In this document: piece by piece, positions 28,256-37,573 of the stretch
How positions within the stretch are numbered: the first letter of the stretch is position 1
Layout: each line of letters begins with the position of its first letter
Assembly: GCF_014635085.1 (NCBI RefSeq)
Contig: NZ_BMCH01000009.1
Span: 55,798 to 119,797 of the forward strand
Source: Asaia siamensis
GTDB lineage: Bacteria; Pseudomonadota; Alphaproteobacteria; Acetobacterales; Acetobacteraceae
Direction: 5' to 3'
Length of the DNA stretch: 64,000 nt
The notes under the pieces: model-generated
What the model was told of the DNA's origin: nothing
The model's input: the letters and a program-made list of their open reading frames with translations, nothing else
Database searches by the model: none
Made by a program: the position numbers and the translations under genes

Positions 28256-28984
28256 ATGGATGCCCAGACGAGGGAAAGTATCAGCATGCTCGGATCTTGC
28301 GGCAGTTGCGGGCAGTGCCTCCATTGCGAAGCGCGATCACGCAGTATTTGTTCCGTGATCGATCCGGATCACATGGCGCGACTCGCTCAATACTCTCATC
28401 GGCTTGCTGTCTCGCCGGGCAAGACGTTCATTCAGGAAGGGGAAGCGGCGAGCGATTTCTTCATCGTCACCTCGGGTCACGCCAAGCTTTTCTCGCTGAT
28501 GCCCGATGGTCGGCGTCAGATCATGGGCTTCGCTCAGGCGGGTGACTTTCTCGGGCTGGCCAGCGGCGCAACCTATGCGTTCAGCGCAGAAGCTCTGGGC
28601 TCGCTCTCGCTCTGTCGCTTCTCCCGTTCGGGCCTCGCTCTCCTGCGGCGCGAGTTTCCCGATCTCGAGAACCGTCTGATGGAAGAAGCCTCGCGTGAGC
28701 TGGTTCAGGCGCAGAAAAGCATGATGCTGCTCGGGCGCAAGACGGCACGCGAGCGTCTGGCCAGCTTTCTTTTGGAGCAGCATCAACGCTCGCCCACCCG
28801 TGAAATCGTCATTCATCTGCCGATGAGTCGTACTGGTATTGCCGATTATCTCGGTCTGACCATCGAGACGGTCAGCCGCACGCTCAATGCGCTTCAGCGC
28901 GAAAAGCTGATAGCGATCAGCCAGGTCACGCAGATCACCCTGCTCAACCTGCCAGCGCTTGAAGTTCTGGCCCGTGGTGGCTGA
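28256..28984 (+). CDS. FNR/CRP-family oxygen-responsive regulator
   Basis: 242 residues. Cysteines at 15, 18, 21, 24 and 32 form an N-terminal cluster (CGSCGQCLHC, then SRSIC). With the Cys in SLSLCRFSRS they could bind an oxygen-labile [4Fe-4S] cluster as in FNR. The cyclic-nucleotide-like barrel spans about 40-150. The C-terminal helix-turn-helix reads GLTIETVSRTLNAL. Its E..SR pattern is the one that contacts TTGAT half-sites in FNR, and matching boxes lie at 28140 and 23404. It probably activates or represses microaerobic genes. Cluster ligation is inferred. Confidence 0.88.
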   Translation: MDAQTRESISMLGSCGSCGQCLHCEARSRSICSVIDPDHMARLAQYSHRLAVSPGKTFIQEGEAASDFFIVTSGHAKLFSLMPDGRRQIMGFAQAGDFLGLASGATYAFSAEALGSLSLCRFSRSGLALLRREFPDLENRLMEEASRELVQAQKSMMLLGRKTARERLASFLLEQHQRSPTREIVIHLPMSRTGIADYLGLTIETVSRTLNALQREKLIAISQVTQITLLNLPALEVLARGG

Positions 28985-29092
28985 GTTGCGAGCCAGGCGA
29001 CGCCTGCCCAATTGATGCCTTGACGCCGCCATGATGAAGGGGGAGAGAAGACACTTTCCCGTTAGAGCCTCATCCTTCAGGAGCGACAGATC

Positions 29093-30355
29093 ATGGACCG
29101 TTTCATTATACGTGGCGGCAGGCGTCTTGAAGGCGAGATCGTGATCGGTGGCGCCAAGAACGCCGGTCTCAAGCTCATGGTCGCGGGGCTTCTCACCTCT
29201 GAACGCCTCATTCTCTCCAACGTACCGAAAATTGCCGATATCGAGACCATGCAGACGCTTTTGCGCCAGCACGGTATTGCGGTTGAGCCGGTGGATGCAG
29301 AAGGGCGCACACTGTCGATCGGTGGCCCTATCACATCCGTCGAAGCGCCTTACGATATCGTGTCGAAAATGCGCGCCTCGATTCTGGTGCTTGGCCCGCT
29401 TCTGGCGCGTGCGCATGAGGCGCGTGTGTCGCTGCCGGGTGGCTGTGCCATCGGCACACGTCCGGTCGATCTGCATCTGAAGGGCCTCGAAACCCTCGGC
29501 GCCAAGATTCGTCTCGAAAACGGCTATATCAATGCCAGTGCCCCTGGCGGTCTGGTGGGCGATCGCATCCTTCTGCCTTTCGCGTCTGTCGGGGCTACCG
29601 AGAACCTGTTGATGGCGGCGACGCTGGCCAAGGGGCGCACGGAGATCGTCAATGCCGCGCGCGAACCGGAAATCAGCGATCTGGTCGAGTGCCTCAACCG
29701 CATGGGCGCGCGTATCGCTGGTGCTGGTACCGGTACGCTGGTGATCGATGGCGTCGAGGCGCTGACCGGTGCCGAACACGCCATCATGGCCGACCGTATC
29801 GAATGCGGCACCTATGCCTGCGCAGCGGGTATCACGGGCGGTGATCTGCGCCTGATCGGTGGCCGCGTTCGCGATCTCGGTGCCGTGGTGCGCACGCTTG
29901 AGGAAGCGGGCGTCGAAGTGCTCGAGGAAGAAAACGCCATTCGTGTGCGTCGTAATGGCCCGCTCAAGGGGGTCGATATTATGACCGAGCCCTATCCGGG
30001 CTTCCCGACCGATATGCAGGCCCAGTTTATGGCCATGCTTGCCGTTGCGGAGGGCGCCTCAATGGTGACGGAGACGATTTTCGAAAACCGCTTCATGCAT
30101 GTGCCTGAGCTGAATCGTATGGGCGCGCGCATCAATGTGCATGGCTCTTCCGCCATTATCCGTGGCGTCGATCATCTCTCGGGTGCGCCGGTGATGGCAA
30201 CCGACCTGCGTGCATCTTTCTCGCTGATCATTGCGGGTCTCGGTGCGCAGGGTGAGACCACACTAAGCCGCATCTATCATCTCGACCGTGGCTATGAAGC
30301 CGTTGATCGCAAGCTCTCCGCCGTGGGCGCCGATATCGAGCGCATCAGCGAATAA
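29093..30355 (+). CDS. murA: UDP-N-acetylglucosamine 1-carboxyvinyltransferase
   Basis: 420 residues, full length. It transfers enolpyruvate from PEP to UDP-GlcNAc, the first committed step of peptidoglycan synthesis, in the cytoplasm. Diagnostic stretches are [15 protein letters not shown] near the start, the loop [16 protein letters not shown] with the fosfomycin-target Cys, AHVSL-type [11 protein letters not shown], and [24 protein letters not shown] precedes the ATG. It stands alone downstream of the FNR-like gene. Confidence 0.97.
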   Translation: MDRFIIRGGRRLEGEIVIGGAKNAGLKLMVAGLLTSERLILSNVPKIADIETMQTLLRQHGIAVEPVDAEGRTLSIGGPITSVEAPYDIVSKMRASILVLGPLLARAHEARVSLPGGCAIGTRPVDLHLKGLETLGAKIRLENGYINASAPGGLVGDRILLPFASVGATENLLMAATLAKGRTEIVNAAREPEISDLVECLNRMGARIAGAGTGTLVIDGVEALTGAEHAIMADRIECGTYACAAGITGGDLRLIGGRVRDLGAVVRTLEEAGVEVLEEENAIRVRRNGPLKGVDIMTEPYPGFPTDMQAQFMAMLAVAEGASMVTETIFENRFMHVPELNRMGARINVHGSSAIIRGVDHLSGAPVMATDLRASFSLIIAGLGAQGETTLSRIYHLDRGYEAVDRKLSAVGADIERISE

Positions 30356-30407
30356 CCAAGCTCGACCGTCTCTCTGATCAGAAGAAAGAGCTTTCCGAAA
30401 GAGGGGA

Positions 30408-30456
30408 TGAAAGGGGCGCGCCCCTTTCCGAGGGGCGGGGCAGCGCCCCGCGAGGC
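30408..30456. repeat. REP-like twin hairpin, copy 1
   Basis: A perfect 18-bp palindrome AAAGGGGCGCGCCCCTTT (30410-30427) is followed by a second GC hairpin (CGGGGC-AGC-GCCCCG). It lies between the converging murA and GMC genes. A similarly built twin hairpin occurs at 32877-32930, which suggests a dispersed repeat. It may also end murA or GMC transcripts. Confidence 0.55.
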
Positions 30457-30514
30457 TCAAAAGGAAGCGATGGCCCTATACCCTGCCAGAGGGCCATCGT
30501 CCTCCGGAAACCCC

Positions 30515-32035
30515 TTATTTCGCCTTGATGGCTTGGGCCGTGCGCAGGCTCAGAGCCATGATCGCCAGTGCCGGATTGGCCGCCGTAGCACTCGGGAAGA
30601 TCGAGTGATCGCTGATCCAGAGATTATCGATATCGTGGCTGCGACCAAACGGATCGACGACCGAGTCATCAGGGTCGGTGCCCATACGACAGGTGCCGAT
30701 CATATGGGCGGCACGGTCCATGGCCCAGATATCCCTCGCCCCGGCTGCTTCCCAGATGGCGGTCATGGTGCGGGCCATATGCTCGTGCATGGCCTGTTCG
30801 TTGGGGCCATAGCTGAAGGTGATTTTTGGCTTGGGCACACCGGCACGACCGATCTCGTCTGACAGCGTGACAAGATTATTGTCATTCGGCAGGCAGTCGC
30901 CATGAGCACCGAGCCCGGCCATATAGTTATAGCCGCGCAGATAATTGGTCAGGGCCTCGCCCCAGAGACCACGCCCTCGTGCCACGCCCGTGGCCCATGT
31001 CAGAGGCATCATGCCAAGTGACTGGATGAGATAGCCGCCTGCGAAATCGGCATCCTTGGGGCGCATCATGTCTTCTGTGATGGTGAGCGACGGATAGCCC
31101 TTGTTGGGACGGATGACCTCGTCGAACCGTCCCCAGACCTGCGTCGAGATATGCGCCATATAGTTGCGCCCGACCTGGCCGCTGCGGTTGGCGAGCCCGG
31201 TATGAAGCAGCAGACGCGCTGTTTCGACCGCGCCGGCAGCAAGAACGAGCGCAGCGCAGCGCTGCTTGCGGTCTTCGCCGTTCTCACGATAGACGACCGT
31301 TGTCACACGACCTGCGCTGTCGCGTTCGATACCATGGACGAAGCAGTTCGGCCGGATTTCGGCCCCGGCAGAAACGGCCAGCGGCAGATAGGTAACGTCG
31401 GTGCCGGATTTTGCGCCGTTGCGGCAGCCCTGATGACAGGCACCACAGCCGACACAGGCTTTGCGATTGCCCCAGTCACGGGTGATGAGGGCGGTCGGAC
31501 CATCGGCGTTGCGAATACCAAGCGCGTTGCACCCCCGGGCCATGGCCTGCGCGGCACCATTGCGCTGCGGCGGCGGGTAGGCATAGCGGCGTTCGGGGTC
31601 CCACGGGTAGTTTTCGGGGCCGGAAACTCCGATTTCACGTTCAACACGCTCGATATAGGGAAGCAGCGTTTCATAACCGAAAGGCCAGTCCACGCCTTTT
31701 CCTGTTTCGGTATGCAGGCGCATGTCACGCGCGTCGATGCGCGGCATGAAGGCACCGAAATGGAGCATCGACCCGCCAACGCCTGTGCCGCTGTTATTGC
31801 CGCCAAATGCCATCGGGTTGGCTCCGCCAGACAGGCGTTCCTCCAGCCAGTAGATTTCAGAGGCCGTCGCCTCATCGGGCGTGTGCTGACGCGGATCGAA
31901 GCGCGGGCCTGCCTCGAGCGCCACCACCTTCAGCCCGGACCGGGCGAGTTCGGCCAGAAGTGGGGCGCCACCGGCGCCTGTTCCCACAACAACGACATCG
32001 ACCACGTCATGATCGTCAAAGCGGCGTCTGTTCAT
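30515..32035 (-). CDS. GMC-family FAD-dependent oxidoreductase
   Basis: 506 residues from ATG 32035, which overlaps the stop of the upstream gene (ATGA) and has AAGGAG nearby; an open frame reaches 32065. The FAD Rossmann motif is DVVVVGTGAGGAPLLAEL. A Cys-rich segment follows (ACVGCGACHQGCRNGAK), as in gluconate/sorbitol dehydrogenase large subunits. The C-terminal GMC signature has the probable catalytic His in GTCRMG..SVVDPFGR and the His/Asn region ISDHSIFPSATAANP. It oxidises a sugar, acid or alcohol. No Tat signal or cytochrome c partner is seen, which is unusual for the membrane-bound type. Confidence 0.88.
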   Translation of the reverse strand: MNRRRFDDHDVVDVVVVGTGAGGAPLLAELARSGLKVVALEAGPRFDPRQHTPDEATASEIYWLEERLSGGANPMAFGGNNSGTGVGGSMLHFGAFMPRIDARDMRLHTETGKGVDWPFGYETLLPYIERVEREIGVSGPENYPWDPERRYAYPPPQRNGAAQAMARGCNALGIRNADGPTALITRDWGNRKACVGCGACHQGCRNGAKSGTDVTYLPLAVSAGAEIRPNCFVHGIERDSAGRVTTVVYRENGEDRKQRCAALVLAAGAVETARLLLHTGLANRSGQVGRNYMAHISTQVWGRFDEVIRPNKGYPSLTITEDMMRPKDADFAGGYLIQSLGMMPLTWATGVARGRGLWGEALTNYLRGYNYMAGLGAHGDCLPNDNNLVTLSDEIGRAGVPKPKITFSYGPNEQAMHEHMARTMTAIWEAAGARDIWAMDRAAHMIGTCRMGTDPDDSVVDPFGRSHDIDNLWISDHSIFPSATAANPALAIMALSLRTAQAIKAK

Positions 32036-32673
32036 CGGGCGCGCTCCTTGACTTCGGGTTCCCACGCTTCGCTCACGCCTTCTCCCATTGCGGAGAAGCC
32101 TTGGAATACGCCATCGCCGCCATTGAAAACGGCATCAATGCCGAGCTGCGCCTGGACGGCCGGGTGACTGATGAAGATCTGCACGCAATCCGCACGCAGA
32201 TCCGCAAACCAGGCGCGCATCTGGGTCGCATCGAGCGATTCCGTGCTGAGGGCGCCTTCTGCCATCGTGTGGACGAGACTGTCCTGCAATTCGGCGTCGA
32301 GCCCGGTGAAACCGGCACCATGACGCTGCCTGGCTGCGGTATCGATCCCGGTCAGTGCCAGTTCATAGGCCTCTATATCTGGTGGCAGGGAAGCAAAACG
32401 CCAGCCATCTCCGGCCGATCCAAGTCTTGAATCGATGCGTGCAGCGATATTGATGGTGGCATCCGGAAGGATGGCGGCCTGGGGAAGGACGCGCGCCGAC
32501 AGGGCGCCGAGCACGTCATAGGCGATTTGTGAGAGATGACGCGGCTTGTAGCCTGCGTCGCTGGTCTGGGCGCGTTCCTCCATGACCTGACGGGTGCGGC
32601 CCGAGATACGATCGGAATCCAGCAGCGCCAGATAATCCGGGTCGATGGCGGGGGGCAGAGAAGTCTGGCTCAT
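32032..32673 (-). CDS. Gluconate 2-dehydrogenase subunit 3-like protein
   Basis: 213 residues from ATG 32673 (MSQTSLPPAID), with GGGA upstream; a longer frame opens at 32733. The pattern ALSARVLPQ near residue 60 and the C-terminal FISHPAVQAQLGIDAVFNGGDGVFQGF fit the gluconate 2-dehydrogenase subunit 3 family. These small partners stabilise or export the GMC subunit. Here there is no twin-arginine signal, so a cytoplasmic or differently exported complex is possible. Translationally coupled to the GMC gene by ATGA overlap. Confidence 0.8.
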   Translation of the reverse strand: MSQTSLPPAIDPDYLALLDSDRISGRTRQVMEERAQTSDAGYKPRHLSQIAYDVLGALSARVLPQAAILPDATINIAARIDSRLGSAGDGWRFASLPPDIEAYELALTGIDTAARQRHGAGFTGLDAELQDSLVHTMAEGALSTESLDATQMRAWFADLRADCVQIFISHPAVQAQLGIDAVFNGGDGVFQGFSAMGEGVSEAWEPEVKERAR

Positions 32674-32876
32674 GGTACGTTCCCAAAACCGTGATGACGC
32701 CTCTAACATGCCCGGAGTGGCGAAAGTTGCCAATGCACCTCTTCCGGCAAGTCATTGAGAATGCTTCTCAAAATCATCTTTGGCGTTGGGAAGGGGGTTC
32801 GTTGTCAGACGAATGGGGGTGCGCGCTCCCCCGCTCTCCAGCAAACGCGCCGTCGCTCCTTTACTCCTCAAGGGAA

Positions 32877-32930
32877 TGAAAAAGGGGCAGCGCCTTTTTG
32901 GAGAGGCAGAGGGGCAAGGCCCTCTGCCAA
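32877..32930. repeat. REP-like twin hairpin, copy 2
   Basis: The first hairpin is AAAAAGG with CCTTTTT around GGCAGCG (32879-32899). The second is a 9-bp stem GGCAGAGGG with CCCTCTGCC (32905-32928). It lies just past the dcd stop, so it may serve as its terminator. The layout parallels the element at 30408-30456. Confidence 0.5.
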
Positions 32931-32937
32931 CCAGGTT

Positions 32938-33489
32938 TCAGAGGCGTGGTGTCGTGACGCCAAGTTGCTTCATGTATTTGCCGGCGCGGTCGGCATAGCT
33001 GGTCTCGCAGGGAGAGGCGCCCTGGAAGAACAGAAACTGGCAGATGCCCTCATTGGCATAGATGCGTGCAGGCAGTTTGGTGGTGTTGCTGATCTCGATC
33101 GTGACCTGGCCTTCCCATTCGGGTTCGAGCGGGGTGACATTCACGATGATGCCGCAACGCGCATAGGTGGATTTACCGAGGCAGACCACGAGGACGTCGC
33201 GCGGGATACGGAAATATTCAACCGTATGAGCCAGAGCGAAGCTGTTGGGCGGGATGGTGATGTCGCCTGTGCGGGTGACGAAGCTGTTGGCAGCGAACTG
33301 CTTGGGGTCGACTACGGCATTATCGACATCGGTGAAGATCTTGAAGTCTTCGCCAACGCGGGCGTCATAGCCATAGGAAGACAGGCCGTAGGAAATGACA
33401 CCTTCGCGTTTCTGGGCCTCGACGAAGGGTTCGATCATGCCCTTTTCCTGGGCCATTTGACGGATCCAGCTATCTGGCATGATGGGCAT
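32938..33489 (-). CDS. dcd: dCTP deaminase
   Basis: 183 residues, full length. It deaminates dCTP to dUTP, feeding dTMP synthesis; the family is a trimeric dUTPase-fold enzyme. Diagnostic stretches are [10 protein letters not shown] at the start, [13 protein letters not shown], the active-site segment [12 protein letters not shown] with catalytic context, and [31 protein letters not shown] precedes the ATG. It reads on the minus strand upstream of the gluconate-dehydrogenase-like pair, separated by 260 bp and a REP-like hairpin. Confidence 0.96.
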   Translation of the reverse strand: MPIMPDSWIRQMAQEKGMIEPFVEAQKREGVISYGLSSYGYDARVGEDFKIFTDVDNAVVDPKQFAANSFVTRTGDITIPPNSFALAHTVEYFRIPRDVLVVCLGKSTYARCGIIVNVTPLEPEWEGQVTIEISNTTKLPARIYANEGICQFLFFQGASPCETSYADRAGKYMKQLGVTTPRL

Positions 33490-33571
33490 GGCGCGATTTC
33501 CAGTACGGTGAGGAGAACGGGGTTTGCAGGTCTAGCGCCAGCGCCACGGCTCTGCAAACCGCCAGGGATGA

Positions 33572-33865
33572 TCAGGCGATATGGGTCAGGAAGACAACCT
33601 TCGAGCCGCCGCCCTCGACCAGGGTCTTGATGGCATTATTGAAGATTTTGCCATGTTCCATGCCCATATGGGCCTTGAAGGCGTCTTCGTCGCGATAGGT
33701 TTCCTCGACATGGAAGAAATCGGGATCTTCTTCGAGCGTATAGACGACGAAACGCTCATTGCCGGGTTCGTTGCGCACGTCATCGGCAAGAGACGTCAGC
33801 AGTCGGGCAATTTCCTCGCGCTTGCCGGGCAGGGCGCGCATGGTCGCATAAAGAACCTTGGACAT
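33572..33865 (-). CDS. Antibiotic biosynthesis monooxygenase (ABM) domain protein
   Basis: 97 residues from ATG 33865 (MSKVLYATMRALPGKREE), with AAGGA eight bases upstream; ATG 33871 would add two residues. The ABM ferredoxin-like fold shows the typical central DPDFFHVEETYRDEDAFKAHMG and the His-bearing HMGMEHGKIF. Members are small dimeric quinol or haem-type monooxygenases; the substrate here is unknown. It is the last gene of a minus-strand set with the small protein and glycosyltransferase upstream. Confidence 0.82.
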   Translation of the reverse strand: MSKVLYATMRALPGKREEIARLLTSLADDVRNEPGNERFVVYTLEEDPDFFHVEETYRDEDAFKAHMGMEHGKIFNNAIKTLVEGGGSKVVFLTHIA

Positions 33866-33878
33866 GATCATGTTCCTT

Positions 33879-34067
33879 TCAGGGGGATGAAGCCGGGCCG
33901 GGGCCTGTCGGTGCTTCCTGGTCTTCGGGGGCCTTGACCGCGCGATTGCGCACCTGCGCCTTGCGACGCAGCAGATTGGCACGCAGGGCAGCGGCCTCAC
34001 GCGCCTGGCGCTTTTCCAGATCGGCTTGCGCCTTTTCGGTCAGGGTGGTGCGTGGCGGCGTGGTCAT
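33879..34067 (-). CDS. Small basic hypothetical protein
   Basis: 62 residues, rich in Arg, Ala, Lys and Glu (LTEKAQADLEKRQAREAAALRANLLRRK), predicted to be a charged helix followed by a disordered Pro-rich tail. The start overlaps the stop of the upstream glycosyltransferase by 4 bp (ATGA) and the next gene starts 14 bp on, so it looks like a genuine operon member. I recognise no domain. Similar short basic proteins are common in this bacterial family. Confidence 0.6.
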   Translation of the reverse strand: MTTPPRTTLTEKAQADLEKRQAREAAALRANLLRRKAQVRNRAVKAPEDQEAPTGPGPASSP

Positions 34068-35245
34068 GAGGTGAGTCCCAGAAAGCGGTCTGACAGGCAG
34101 CCACCGAGCAGTTCATCATAGACAGCGAGTGTGGCTGATTGCATCTGCCGGGTGGTGTAGTTTTCTGCAATGTGATGGCGCGCGGTCTCTGCCAGAAGGG
34201 TGCGAGCGCCATCTGACAGGGTCAGGATCTGCGCCAGCGCCTCGGCCAGTGCCGTGGCATCGTCAGGAGGCACGAGAAGCCCGGTGCGGAAGGGAATGAC
34301 CGTCTCCATGGCACCACCCTGAGCCGAGACCACCACGGGACGCCCCATTGCCTGCGCCTCGATCACTACGCGCCCGAAAGGCTCGGGACGCAGGGACGGT
34401 ACGGCAACGACATCGGCCAGTGCATAAGCGGCGGGCATGTCCTGACACAGCCCGGCAAAACGCAGACGTTCGCGCAGGCCCAGCCGGATGGCGGTGGCCT
34501 CGACCTCCTGCACATAGCTGTCCTTGGGGTCGGCCGGGCCAACCAGAACGCAGAGCCAAGGTCCCGGAAGCTGCGTCTGAAGATGAACCATGGCCCTGAG
34601 CAGGAGAAGCTGCCCCTTCCATCGTGTCAGACGACCGGGAAGCATGATGACCGGCGTACCCGGCGGCACCTGCCATTTTTCTGCAAGAGCCTGAATCCGT
34701 GCACCATTGACGATATCGGGGTCGAAGCGGGTCATGTCGGCCCCGCGTGGAATCAGGCGCAGCCGGTCATCGCCCACGCCATATTCCTCTCTCAGGCGGG
34801 TAGCGATGTAGGTGCTGATGGCAATGACACGTCTGCCGCGCGCCAGAACGGCGTTATAGCGTTTCTTGCCGGGGAAGCCTGCCTTGTGAACACCATGCCA
34901 TGTCGTGACGAGCGGGGTGCCCGTGCGCCGTGTGGCATGCCACGCCGCCCATGCCGGTGCACGGGAACGCGCATGGACCAGATCGATGCGTTCGTCCCTG
35001 ATGAGCTGGGCGAGCACCTTTGCATGACGCCAGATGGCAAAGGGTGATTTCCGCCCGAGCGGCAGATCGATATGACGGGCGCCGATGGAGAGCAGCTTCG
35101 GCACGAGCGGTCCTGTGGCGCCTGCCACCAGCGCCCGCCCTCCTGCGGCGATGATTGCCTCGGCCATCTCTAGGGTGCCCTGCTCGATACCTCCCGTGCC
35201 GAGGGCCGGAAGAACCTGAAGGATATGAGGGCAGAGACGCGACAT
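34064..35245 (-). CDS. Glycosyltransferase family 4 protein
   Basis: 393 residues of GT-B fold. The N-terminal domain opens with HILQVLPALGTGGIEQGTLEMAEAI, the GG-E turn typical of family 4. The C-terminal nucleotide-sugar domain has LPGRLTRWKGQLLLLRAM (the G-R-x-x-x-x-K-G element), AVPSLRPEPFGRVVIEAQAMGRPV with the E-x7-E motif, and LLVPPDDATALAEAL. It likely builds lipopolysaccharide or capsule glycans at the inner membrane face. No ribosome-binding site is obvious at 35245. It is coupled to the small basic protein downstream. Confidence 0.85.
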   Translation of the reverse strand: MSRLCPHILQVLPALGTGGIEQGTLEMAEAIIAAGGRALVAGATGPLVPKLLSIGARHIDLPLGRKSPFAIWRHAKVLAQLIRDERIDLVHARSRAPAWAAWHATRRTGTPLVTTWHGVHKAGFPGKKRYNAVLARGRRVIAISTYIATRLREEYGVGDDRLRLIPRGADMTRFDPDIVNGARIQALAEKWQVPPGTPVIMLPGRLTRWKGQLLLLRAMVHLQTQLPGPWLCVLVGPADPKDSYVQEVEATAIRLGLRERLRFAGLCQDMPAAYALADVVAVPSLRPEPFGRVVIEAQAMGRPVVVSAQGGAMETVIPFRTGLLVPPDDATALAEALAQILTLSDGARTLLAETARHHIAENYTTRQMQSATLAVYDELLGGCLSDRFLGLTS

Positions 35246-35302
35246 GGTCTGGCGGTAGCATGAAGCGCGCGCCGCAGGGAGAGGAAACGGGAGGACGCCA
35301 TC

Positions 35303-35335
35303 AAAAAAGGGCCGGGGAAAACCCCCGACCCTTTT
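35303..35335 (-). terminator. Rho-independent terminator of sldA
   Basis: A 13-bp stem with one mismatch (AAAAGGGTCGGGG, loop, CCCCGGCCCTTTT) is followed on the minus strand by more T residues (TTTTTTG). It lies about 40 bp beyond the sldA stop. Confidence 0.88.
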
Positions 35336-35371
35336 CGATATGCACCGTCAAAGGGGAAGACCCCTGGCGGT

Positions 35372-37573
35372 TCAGTGCTTCTGGTCTGCCGTATCAGGCA
35401 GAGCATAGACCACGAGCTGGTCAGACACGGGGGTCATCATGAAGTGGTGACCGCCTGCCATGATGGCGACGTACTGCTTGCCGTTGACTTCGTAGGTCAT
35501 CGGGTTGGCCTGGCCACCGCCGGGCAGAACGTCAGACCAGACATCCTTGCCTGTGCGGATATCGATGGCACGGATCTGGTTGTCGGTCGCTGCCGCGACG
35601 AAAACGAGACCGCCCTTGGTAACGACCGAACCGCCATTATTGGGTGTGCCGATATTGAGCGGCAGACCTGTTGGCATGTTCCACGGACCATTGGCGCGTG
35701 CCGTGCCGAGCGGACGTGACCACAGAACCTTCTTGGTCTTGATGTCGATCGCTTCGATCATGCCGTAAGGCGGCTTGTTGCACATCATGCCCGTATAGTG
35801 ATTCCAGAACGGGGTCACGACGATGCCATAAGGCGTGTCGGCCTGAGCGCCGTTGCCTTCTGCACCGCCGCCAGCCGGGTTGTAGCTGGGGTTGTCGATC
35901 GGCTTGAGGCCCAGCGCATCCGCCTTCTTGCGGGTGATGAGCTGGTCATACATCGGCGTCGAGTTCCAGTTGGCGATGACGATGCCCGATTCCGGGTCAT
36001 AGGCCATGCTGCCCCAGTCACTGCCGCCGTTATAGCCGGGATATTCGATATTCGGCTTGTCGAGGGCAGGCGGGGTGAACTCACCCACATAACGCGCCTT
36101 GCGGAACATGATGCGGCAATAGAGCTGGTCGATGGGCGACATGCCCCACATGTCGCTTTCCTTCAGATCAGGGAAGGCAAGACGCGGGAAAGCGGTCGAC
36201 CAGGGCTGGGTCGGGCTGCGCGGGTCGTCAGACATCGTGCTGGCAGGAGCCGGCTTTTCGACCACCGGGAATTCCGGCAGCGGCTTGCCTGTGGCGCGGT
36301 CGAGCACGAAGGTCTGTCCACGCTTGGTGGGCACCAGCAGGGCCGGGGTGACCGTGCCGTCTTCGTGGTGATAGTCGAACTTGGTGGCCTGCGAGCCGAT
36401 GTCATAATCCCAGACATCCTTGTGCGCTGTCTGGAAGACCCAGCGCGGCTCACCTGTCTTGACGTCAATCGCGACGATCGAGGAGGAAACGGCGTTCTCC
36501 TTGTCCGTGCGCATGGCGCTGTAATAGTCGGCGGCCGAGTTGCCTGTTGGCACGTATACCAGACCCAGTTCGTTATCACCGGTCATGGCGGCCCAGGAGT
36601 TGGGCGTACCGCGGCTGTAGAACTTGCCCGGTTCGGGCTGGTGATGATCGTCGGGATTATTGACGTCCCAGGCCCATACGAATTTGCCGCTTTCTGCGTC
36701 ATAGCCACGGATCACGCCGGACGGTGCCCAGCGACGCTGACCGTCGAGGACTTCATGATTGACCACGACGATCCCGTTGATGACCGGAGGCGGGGTCGTC
36801 ATGGAGACGAAGCCCGGTACGGACTCACCCATGCCCTGCATCAGGTTCACCTGGCCGCCAAAACCGAAGCCCTCGCAAGGCTTGCCGGTTTCGGCATCGA
36901 CCTGGATCAGCCGCATGTCGAGCGTGGCTTCCATGATGCGCGTATGGCAGGCCTGACCCTCGGGAACGGTCGAGGAGGTGTAGTAGGTCACGCCCTTGCA
37001 GGCAGCCGTGTAGGGAATGGAGTGGTATTTCACACCCGCATCATGACGCCAGATTTCCTTGCCGGTGGCAGCGTCGATGCGCATCATGTCGTTCATGGCC
37101 GAACACATGTAGAGCGAGTTGCCTACCTTGATCGGCGTCGTCTCGGCGGCCCATTTATTGGCCTGACCCGGACCGGGCTTGCTGCCCGTATGATAGACGA
37201 AGGCGCGCTTGAGCTGACCAACGTTTTCGGGTGTCAGCTGGTCGAGCGGCGAGTAGCGGTTCTGGCTGGAATCGCGTCCGTAGGCTGGCCAGTCTTCGCG
37301 GGCAGGTGTCGCGTCGATCTGCGGCACAGCGGCCGGAACCTCGTTGATGCCGATCTCAGAGATGTCGGGCAGATTGGCGGCATTGACGCCGGGGGCCTGC
37401 GGGGCCGAGGGCGCCGGCCCACCGAAGCGCCCTGCGCCGGCATTATGCGCCGTGGCCGCAGTAGTCGTTTCTTCGCCGGGTGTGCTGTTGGACGGCGGAA
37501 TCTGCGCGAAAGCCATTGAGGCGGAAATCATGCCGCCCAGAATGGTGGCGGTCAGAAGGGCTGGTTTACGCAT
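35372..37573 (-). CDS. sldA: PQQ-dependent polyol (glycerol/sorbitol) dehydrogenase large subunit
   Basis: 733 residues from ATG 37573, which overlaps the sldB stop (TGATG). A signal peptide (ALLTATILGGMISASMAFA) takes it to the periplasm. The eight-bladed quinoprotein propeller is evident from W-type repeats such as RDSSQNRYSPLDQLTPENV, KWAAETTPIKVG, GTPNSWAAMTGDNE and TAHKDVWDYDIGSQATKFD. From memory it aligns with Gluconobacter SldA over its full length, down to GHHFMMTPVSDQLVVYALPD. With SldB it oxidises polyols (sorbitol, glycerol, mannitol) to ketoses and passes electrons to ubiquinone. It is followed by a strong terminator. Confidence 0.93.
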   Translation of the reverse strand: MRKPALLTATILGGMISASMAFAQIPPSNSTPGEETTTAATAHNAGAGRFGGPAPSAPQAPGVNAANLPDISEIGINEVPAAVPQIDATPAREDWPAYGRDSSQNRYSPLDQLTPENVGQLKRAFVYHTGSKPGPGQANKWAAETTPIKVGNSLYMCSAMNDMMRIDAATGKEIWRHDAGVKYHSIPYTAACKGVTYYTSSTVPEGQACHTRIMEATLDMRLIQVDAETGKPCEGFGFGGQVNLMQGMGESVPGFVSMTTPPPVINGIVVVNHEVLDGQRRWAPSGVIRGYDAESGKFVWAWDVNNPDDHHQPEPGKFYSRGTPNSWAAMTGDNELGLVYVPTGNSAADYYSAMRTDKENAVSSSIVAIDVKTGEPRWVFQTAHKDVWDYDIGSQATKFDYHHEDGTVTPALLVPTKRGQTFVLDRATGKPLPEFPVVEKPAPASTMSDDPRSPTQPWSTAFPRLAFPDLKESDMWGMSPIDQLYCRIMFRKARYVGEFTPPALDKPNIEYPGYNGGSDWGSMAYDPESGIVIANWNSTPMYDQLITRKKADALGLKPIDNPSYNPAGGGAEGNGAQADTPYGIVVTPFWNHYTGMMCNKPPYGMIEAIDIKTKKVLWSRPLGTARANGPWNMPTGLPLNIGTPNNGGSVVTKGGLVFVAAATDNQIRAIDIRTGKDVWSDVLPGGGQANPMTYEVNGKQYVAIMAGGHHFMMTPVSDQLVVYALPDTADQKH

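Noticed and set aside
28337..29779. 480-residue minus-strand open frame across the FNR-like gene and murA
   Set aside because: Spans two well-supported genes on the other strand and has no recognisable domain.
35798..37519. 573-residue plus-strand open frame opposite sldA
   Set aside because: Antisense shadow of a GC-rich gene; no motifs and no ribosome site.
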